This document shows positions 40,746-45,000 of a DNA stretch of 45,000 bases, in pieces. Within the stretch, counting starts at the first letter, position 1; each line of letters opens with the position of its first letter. Source of the stretch: Cristatella mucedo (Eukaryota > Bryozoa > Phylactolaemata > Cristatellidae); contig WPIO01000038.1 in the NCBI GenBank assembly GCA_009760855.2, positions 847,501 through 892,500 of the forward strand, written 5' to 3'. The position numbers and the translations under genes are program-made. The notes below the pieces were generated by a model. The model did not search any database and had not been told where the DNA came from. It saw nothing but the letters and a program-made list of their open reading frames with translations.

Positions 40746-43700
40746 TACTTGATAAAGCGCCCCCAGAGAACTTAATCTCTTTCTAGGCGCTTTACATTTG
40801 CTGCAAAGGGAAATGCAATTAAATGGTAAGTAAAATCATGCTTGAAAAACAAACAAAATGAATAACATGGTTAGGGGTGACATGCACAGGGTCAGCATGC
40901 AAATGTGGTTAGTGGCAGCATGCACAGTGTCAGCACGCATAAGCACGTGAAGGACGAATCACAGGGACCCACTAAATGCTGTCCTAAATAGGTGTGTTTT
41001 TAAGTTCATTCACCATTGAAGCACCGCTATTCCCTATCCCAAATGCTATTCCCTATCATGAACGTAGAGTTCGAAAAGCTTCAGGGTGTTAAGGGATATA
41101 AATAAATAAATACATACACACACAAACACACATATATAAAAGGCACACACAGATTACTTGCAAGCAACTTTGAGAAGCACTGAAGAACAAGAAACTGTGA
41201 CGGTCGAGAAAAATCCAGCGATTGCGTCCAGTACAAATGGACCTACTGCATCTCAAGCAGCCTACCCATCAAAACAGATCCAGCTTACATACTTTTGGGT
41301 AGCCTTACAGGGTGAACCTGTGGCATGATGTATGCAAAGATCAGAATAAGGCAAGGGATGTAAATGACATGAAGGTGCGACGGCAGAAAGGTTTGAAGAC
41401 AGGCGATGGACGCATGGCAAGATGAGAGAACGACTGGGTGAGTTAGGGCTTAAGTCTCCGAATCAATATTAGCACTCTTAGATAAATGAGCGTACAGCAA
41501 CAGCGTCTGGGTGCATAAGGGTGAGGAACTGACCTGGTTACTAAACGGATTATGGGAAGATGATAACCCAAAATGTATCAAGGCGCAAGGTAAAGCAGCA
41601 AAGAGGAGCCGCCAGCTCACGCAAGCACATTCGAGAGAATTTCTGCAACGTGTGCGGCTCCAATCGGTCAGCCATAAAAGTATTGACTGCATCCATAATG
41701 ACCACGATTTCAAGACTTAATACGACTTCACAGTTCTTAGCAAGTGTGGACGATGAAGAATGGCTATGGAGCCAAAGGTGTAAACCGTGAGTAGCGAGGA
41801 AGCTAGGAGAGAAGAGACAGACAACAGGCAGCGCACCTCGCCCGCCTATTGCCGTGAATTCATCTGGATGCTGGTGCAGTTGGCAGGATTGAGCAGAGCC
41901 ATATAAAGGATGACAAAATCGTGCCTTACATGGACACCCTACTGAAAGCAAAGTCTTACCATATGTCAATGGCTGTCGTATACAGTTTGTCTCCGAAGAG
42001 CAGCTCAGGCGCTCTATACCTGCAAATCAGGTTTGGGGATATTTTCAGCAAGGCAATTACGATCCAGTCACAGCTGCAAATCAAAGGGGCCCAGGCAGCG
42101 CAAGTTCTAACACACACAAAATCGCAGAAAATTAGCAGATGGCACGGCAAGAGCCAAATTTATGAAGAAAGCACTCCCAGAACAGAGGTTTAGGATGTTC
42201 CTGCACAGCCACAAAACAAGAAGGAAAAATAGCACCTCGCAGGACCCAGAACAGATCCCGGTCTGTTTGACACTGAAGACCATGGGACGGAATCACTAAT
42301 CATTTTGGCTACAACAAAGTACCAGGACCCAAAATATTAGTACCTTCGACAGCACATTTAACACGGGCTAAGTGAATATCCGATGCATATCCTGGCTGAG
42401 ATACAGAGAAAATGACTGAGCATATGCTGCTACCCAGCATATCCAAATAAATTAATTCCATTGCTGCATGCCACATATATGCAGGTTTAATAAACGTCGG
42501 TTTCACTGTTAACGAGATGAATTTCAGGCAGAGCATAAAACTGCAACTAGAAGAAGTCAGCTGTCTTTCAGACTGCCAGAGGCTGCCTATGCAGGCCCAG
42601 CACAATCTCTGCAAGCAACACAGGGACATTTTATCACGCAAAGAGTCATCGAAGATAATGCCTGCAATATACCCGATACACTCCTATTGTCAACGGCTAT
42701 TTACATTCCAGCCTGGGCATATTGCTGATGGCACTGCAGCTAGGAGCAGGCTAATGGCACAAAAAAGTAAGAGCCTTGCAACTGAAATTCTTTCCGCAAC
42801 ATATAGCAATCAACGACCAATTATAATGACAATTCATTTGATATAGCACCATCAGAGAACTCAATCTCTTTCTATGCAATTTACATTTGCTGCAAAAAAG
42901 CACGATCAAATAGTTAGTGGTAGCATGCTCAATAAACAAGAATAACAACAAGAATAACTTGGTTAGGGGTGACATGCACGGGGTCAGCATGCAAGCATGG
43001 TTAGTGGCATCATGCACAGTGTCAGCATGCATAAGCACATACAAGTCGAATCAAAGGGACCCACTAAATGCTGTCCTAAATAGATGTGTTTTTAGCTTCT
43101 TTTTAAACGTAGTCAAGTCGTGAGATGTCGTGACGAAAGTCGGAAGTGAGTTCCAGGCTTTGGGATCATACAAACTAAAGGCACGACCTCCAAAGGATTT
43201 GAGGTTTATACGAGGTATAGGTAAACAATTCGATTCCGAAAAGGGGTGGTACGATGGCCTGATCCAGTAGACTTGATAGGCAGGCTGTAGCCACAGAATG
43301 AAGGGACCTAAAAGTGAGTGGCAGAACCTTGTGCCAGTGCAGGTCGGCGAAAAGTAGTGAGATGCGGCAACTGAGACGCTCACGATAGACAAGCCTAGCT
43401 GCAGAGTTTTGCACCAGTTGTAAGCACCTGAGTGCACAGGCCGGTAGGCCAGCCAGCAGTGAGTTACAGAAGTCAAGATGGGATGTCACAAATGCATGGA
43501 CCAATTTGGATAAGCCTTCCTTGACTAAAAAAGCCCAATTTTAGCAATGCCATGTAGCTGAAAGTAGGCAGACTTGATCGTGGATCTGATGTGGTTGTCT
43601 AATAAAAAAAAATCACTTTGCAACATGACACCAAGATTTCAAGCTGATTCAACAGGAGATATGCTGGCAGAGCTGATTTTGTGCGTTGACCTTACCAATT

Positions 43701-44388
43701 CCGGAATCACACTTGGTTTGCACATAATTAGCAAGTTAGTTTTATCACCATTCAATTTAAGAAAGTGTGCTGCCACACATGTGCAGATGCAATCAATACA
43801 TGCAGCAAGGGAGTTGAGAGAATTCGATATGACGGAGGGCTGGGAGGGAAAAAAAGCAGAGGCACAACTGAATAACATCTGCATTGAAGTGAAAGCCTAG
43901 ATTGAGCCTGGCAATCACATCGGCTAGAAGGATACTACAGACTGTGAAAAGAATGGGACCAAGCATATATCTCTGTGAGACCCCATATTTCAGAGGTTCC
44001 TCGAATGATCTTTCTAAGCACTTTAGATTTGCCGTGAAAGAATCTTGATCAAATAGTCAGTGGTCACATGCACGATGTCAACAAGCAGAATCTGGTCAGA
44101 GGTAACATGCACAGTGTCATCATATAAAATATGGTTAGTAGTACCATGCACAGTGCCAGCATGCATAAACATGCAAAGGACAAATCACAAGAACCCACCA
44201 AATACTGTGCGAAACAGGTGCATTCATATTGCACCGCGAGGCCTACTAGCTTTCACGCCCGAAATTGCTCAAGGATGCACTTTATACCAATTCTGCAATG
44301 GGCAGCTACCAATCTTACCAGAGGGTGACAACTTTAGGAGTCATAGGCTGCACTGGCAAGCCATATTTCCGAGCAAGCCCGAAGTCAG
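25846..44388 (-). CDS. CDK10: Cyclin-dependent kinase 10, 3' seven exons, 5' part beyond the right edge
   Basis: CDK10 pairs with cyclin M (CCNQ); in human the complex phosphorylates ETS2. Exons on the - strand: 44388-44319, 42019-41960, 39788-39665, 36359-36310, 26711-26622, 26509-26457, 26357-25846. All junctions are GT-AG and all phases agree, giving 318 residues. They read [127 protein letters not shown]. This tracks human CDK10 from the DFG motif to its end and fits it better than CDK7 or CDK11 (ELLAHRPLLPG, KFPWLSEAG, PTFPHHRNK). The ATP loop, PISSLRE helix and HRD loop should lie beyond 45000. After FPEHRNR the frame stays open for about 155 more residues, rich in Ser, Ala, Gly and Gln, far longer than the human tail. 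Confidence 0.95.
26712..27810 (-). other. CDK10 long intron, 3' part
   Basis: This is the last 1.1 kb of the 9.6 kb intron between exons 36310-36359 and 26622-26711. I recognise no exon and no repeat belonging to the four families described here. Confidence 0.5.
27812..28975 (+). mobile_element. Tc1/mariner transposon relic, split by SINE-A
   Basis: The left end resembles a Tc1-type inverted repeat (ACACTGCCCTCGAAAAG at about 27816). From about 28583 the + frame reads [11 protein letters not shown], a stop at 28616-28618, [29 protein letters not shown] and then [19 protein letters not shown]. This is the Tc1 helix-turn-helix and DDE-type transposase pattern (the usual LWSDESKF appears as LWTDRSKF). 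There is an in-frame stop, the C-terminal catalytic part is missing, and I found no right inverted repeat. It is dead. Confidence 0.75.
28386..28530 (+). mobile_element. SINE-A, full-length copy
   Basis: Head GAGCTGGTTTGGTCTAGTGG (box A-like TGGTCTAGTGGTTAAGG), box B GGGCTCGAGTCCC, then CATATGTGAAGCGCCTG and TAGAGATTAAGTTCTCTTGG. The tail matches the LINE-alpha end at 39219-39290. It lies inside the Tc1 relic. Confidence 0.9.
29385..29470 (-). mobile_element. Possible tRNA-derived SINE scrap
   Basis: On the - strand a box A-like TAGCCAGAGCAATAGC is followed at tRNA spacing by a box B-like GGGATCAAATCG. No family tail is present. It could be a diverged SINE-B head. Confidence 0.4.
29670..30785 (-). 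mobile_element. LINE-alpha 3' part, interrupted by SINE-B
   Basis: It starts on + with an AAT/GAT repeat and the degraded hairpin tail (29700-29745). It is interrupted by SINE-B and resumes at about 29962 with the family 3' UTR. On the - strand near 30410-30620 it reads [15 protein letters not shown], matching [16 protein letters not shown] of the best copy. Stops and shifts make it inactive. Confidence 0.8.
29778..29962 (-). mobile_element. SINE-B inserted in LINE-alpha
   Basis: On the - strand it starts GTGAGCCGTAATGGCTCACT, has box B GGTTCGAATCC and the family palindrome (arms CACGACCT and AGGTCGTG), and ends AGCTAGTATTTATATTTT-like. The LINE words ACATGGCTA and ACATGGTTA flank it and may be its target-site duplication. 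Confidence 0.85.
30786..31129. other. Unassigned CDK10 intron sequence
   Basis: No gene or repeat is recognised in this stretch. Confidence 0.4.
31130..31320 (+). mobile_element. SINE-B, degenerate, with repeated box B
   Basis: Three box B-like words follow one another: GGGTTCGATCC, GGGTTCGACTG and GGGCTCGAGCC. After them come GATTCTTTCTTGACCACTGC, AAGCGGTGG and AATGCTCTGCTGG of the SINE-B body, and GGCTGTTAAACCAGC at the end. Confidence 0.7.
31320..31480 (+). mobile_element. LINE-alpha scrap
   Basis: CACTGACTGAGGTCACGACA and TCCCCTGACTTG followed by TTTACAAAAAGTTAAAA match the codons for the last residues of LINE-alpha, as in the 38690-38760 copy. Neither the tail nor the core is present. 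Confidence 0.6.
31615..35500 (-). mobile_element. LINE-beta, long copy split by a LINE-alpha insertion
   Basis: Two blocks form one element on the - strand: about 35500-34190 and 32530-31615. The first reads [81 protein letters not shown] and SWMSVNFLK. The second resumes [43 protein letters not shown] and [16 protein letters not shown]. This is a CR1/L2-like reverse transcriptase distinct from LINE-alpha. The FYADD box has become FYTEE, and frameshifts exist, so it is inactive. No endonuclease domain was found upstream. Confidence 0.85.
32530..34190 (-). mobile_element. LINE-alpha, best-preserved copy, inserted in LINE-beta
   Basis: The copy is 5'-truncated and about 1.66 kb. The frame 33690-32761 is 309 codons long and uninterrupted: [27 protein letters not shown] (catalytic FYADD intact), [72 protein letters not shown]. 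Upstream, in shifted frames, are [17 protein letters not shown] and [17 protein letters not shown]. The arrangement is typical of CR1/L2-type elements. The 3' UTR runs to 32580, followed by the double-hairpin tail and (ATT)n at 32530. The 5' end joins LINE-beta sequence at about 34190. A frameshift near 33690-33900 and the truncation make it non-autonomous. Confidence 0.92.
35500..35943 (-). mobile_element. Partly unassigned; LINE-like scrap at the right end
   Basis: On the - strand about 35930-35840 reads [15 protein letters not shown], a decayed reverse-transcriptase motif ([10 protein letters not shown] in relatives). The rest of the stretch is unassigned. Confidence 0.45.
35944..36087 (-). 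mobile_element. SINE-A, full-length copy
   Basis: Reverse of the family: tail AAGAGAACTTAATCTCTA and GGGCGCTTCACATATGCC; box B GAGGCTCGAGCACACG; head ACCACTGAGCCAAACCAGCT. It lies about 220 bases downstream of the 36310-36359 exon of CDK10, in the sense orientation. Confidence 0.88.
36886..37082 (+). mobile_element. SINE-B, near-complete copy
   Basis: Head GGTGAGCCGTGATGGCACAC, palindrome arms CACGACCT (36926-36933) and AGGTCGTG (36942-36949), box B GGGTTCGATTCC, body TTTATCGCCACTGCAAGCGG and AAAAAGAGGCTGTGTAATCA, then an ATTT-rich tail. This is the best reference copy in the window. Confidence 0.92.
37085..37885 (-). mobile_element. LINE-alpha 3' part
   Basis: The tail is at 37096-37160 (AT-rich, GATAAAGCGCCCTCAGAGAA). 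On the - strand 37805-37563 is open and reads [52 protein letters not shown]. It is 5'-truncated and abuts the SINE-B tail. Confidence 0.85.
38300..39295 (+). mobile_element. LINE-alpha copy on +, split by LINE-beta
   Basis: C-terminal reverse-transcriptase remnants ([19 protein letters not shown] near 38535-38580) are followed by the 3' UTR to about 38875. An inverted LINE-beta end intervenes, and the copy resumes at about 39150 with its tail at 39219-39290 (AAAGTGCCTAGAAAGAGATT, GTTCTCTGAGGGC). Confidence 0.8.
38875..39150 (-). mobile_element. LINE-beta 3' end inserted in LINE-alpha
   Basis: It matches 31615-31890 closely: CTCTGTCTGTAACTC, GCAGGAGAGTTTTGTATAG, CAACAAAGAGAAAGTGGGAA, GAGTAGCATGGAAGTAGCAG. 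The host LINE-alpha 3' UTR resumes on the far side. Confidence 0.8.
39300..39460 (+). mobile_element. SINE-B, 5'-truncated
   Basis: It begins at GGCGGTTGCTCTTCACGACC and has box B GGGTTCGAATCC, body AAGGCTCTTCTG, and end AAAAAGAGGCTGTTTAATCA plus a TATTTTATTTAT tail. It lies 205 bases from CDK10 exon 39665-39788. Confidence 0.85.
40720..41015 (-). mobile_element. LINE-alpha 3' end, young subfamily
   Basis: (AAT)n, the double-hairpin tail (AAAGCGCC to GGCGCTTT) and about 220 bases of 3' UTR, nearly identical to 20163-20460. It is truncated within the 3' UTR. Confidence 0.9.
41016..41959 (-). other. CDK10 intron, unassigned
   Basis: AT- and CA-rich simple sequence lies at about 41095-41140. 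No gene, exon or repeat family is recognised in the remainder. Confidence 0.4.
42020..42825 (-). other. CDK10 intron, unassigned
   Basis: No repeat family or further kinase exon is seen. The preceding exon (44319-44388) joins directly to 41960-42019 as TG|G. Confidence 0.4.
42826..44005 (-). mobile_element. LINE-alpha, longer decayed copy
   Basis: The tail is at about 42835-42895. On the - strand it reads [74 protein letters not shown] and SISPVESA, with frameshifts and a deletion around 43330. A poly-A stretch interrupts the segment near 43605. Confidence 0.88.
44010..44225 (-). mobile_element. LINE-alpha 3' UTR fragment
   Basis: CTAAGCACTTTAGATTTGCC opens the fragment. The repeated GTGCATG words of the family 3' UTR follow, up to AAACAGGTGCATTCATA. 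It ends about 95 bases short of a CDK10 exon. Confidence 0.75.
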
Positions 44389-44399
44389 CTGCAAATAAA

Positions 44400-44550
44400 T
44401 AACTTCGATGTTCGAACGATATTTAAAAAACAAGCACCACATGAATCATTAGGTTTATGCAGAGTTCGAATCCAAAGAATTGTCTCGTGAGAGCCCAACT
44501 GTGCAATAAATAAACAAGGGCTATAACTAAGACCAATCAGAATATTTGAA
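44400..44550 (-). other. CDK10 intron at the right edge
   Basis: Upstream of the DFG exon. I searched here and up to 45000 for an exon encoding the HRDLK loop and found none, so the 5' exons are beyond the window. Confidence 0.5.
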
Positions 44551-44552
44551 GT

Positions 44553-44648
44553 AATAATAATAATAATAATAATAATATTGCACTTGATAAAGCGCCCTCA
44601 GAGAACTTAATCTCTTTCTAGGCGCTTTACATTTGCTGCAAAGTGAGC
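44553..44648 (-). mobile_element. LINE-alpha, tail-only insertion
   Basis: (AAT)n at 44553-44577, then the complete double-hairpin tail GCACTTGATAAAGCGCC to GGCGCTTTACATTTGCTGC. It is severely 5'-truncated (under 100 bases) but well conserved, so recent. Confidence 0.85.
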
Positions 44649-44839
44649 AGATTAAATAGCACACATCAAATTCGAGTTACGACTAGTGAACCGAAACAAC
44701 CACCTATAAACGTGCAAGAATGAGAGCACATTGCTCAAAATGAACATTATTTTGCAGAACATTGCAGCTAGTTCCTTAGATGTCACACTCGCTGCATGAC
44801 AGCACAGATACAAAATAATTGCTAAGCAATCAAAACAAA

Positions 44840-44915
44840 AATAAATACAATAAATTTGTATAGTGCATTGAGAGAACCAAATCCCACCCTAGGCACTTTA
44901 CATATGCAGAAAGTC
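44840..44915 (-). mobile_element. SINE-A/LINE-alpha tail fragment
   Basis: TTGTATAGTGCATTGAGAGA, then AAATCCCACCCTAGGCAC and TTTACATATGCAG: a diverged shared tail. Confidence 0.6.
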
Positions 44916-45000
44916 ACGCGGAAACTGAGTTCCGGTAAGGCAATGCACGATTGCACCAACGATTGCAGCACACATATGGGCATAGAGGACTGAGCAAATG

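Noticed and set aside
42309-42641. HLARVK on the - strand as a CDK10 DFG-LAR exon
   Set aside because: It reads DIHLARVK and lacks DFG, and no splice sites fit. The true DFG exon is at 44319-44388.

Overview
The window is nuclear DNA from an animal, most likely an invertebrate. It carries four conserved eukaryotic genes split by GT-AG introns. Between the exons it is filled with non-LTR retrotransposons and tRNA-derived SINEs. The lineage cannot be fixed from this sequence alone. No bacterial, viral or organellar genes were seen.

Gene layout, left to right: PIGO on + (4418-12804, 5 exons, complete); NGRN (neugrin) on - (13009-16213, 3 exons, 5' end uncertain); DCP2 on + (18164-25748, 9 exons, complete); CDK10 on - (25846-44388, 7 exons seen, 5' part lost at the right edge). 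Every junction was placed by hand from reading-frame continuity and comparison with the human proteins. All use GT-AG; only the DCP2 exon 2/3 joint and the NGRN start stay open. The strands alternate. PIGO and NGRN converge (204 bp between stop codons), NGRN and DCP2 diverge (1.95 kb between starts), and DCP2 and CDK10 converge (97 bp between stop codons). The genes do not form a pathway: PIGO adds ethanolamine phosphate to GPI anchors in the ER, NGRN acts in mitochondrial RNA/ribosome biology, DCP2 decaps mRNA in the cytoplasm, and CDK10 is a cyclin-dependent kinase.

Repeat layout: 1-4.2 kb is gene-free and holds decayed LINEs. PIGO introns 2 and 4 hold SINEs and simple repeats. DCP2 introns 1, 2 and 6 hold LINE pieces. 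From 27 to 45 kb the CDK10 introns are almost wholly repeats. I name two LINE families, alpha and beta (both CR1/L2-like reverse transcriptases), and two SINE families, A and B. LINE-alpha ends in a double hairpin followed by (ATT)n, and SINE-A carries the same 3' tail, which suggests SINE-A moves with LINE-alpha machinery. Several copies are nested: alpha inside beta, beta inside alpha, and SINE-B inside alpha. One Tc1/mariner relic lies near 28-29 kb.

I found no convincing new multi-gene system. The best leads are the LINE-alpha/SINE-A partnership, a 27-bp near-perfect hairpin in a short DCP2 intron, the two tight convergent gene pairs, and a long lineage-specific C-terminal tail on CDK10.
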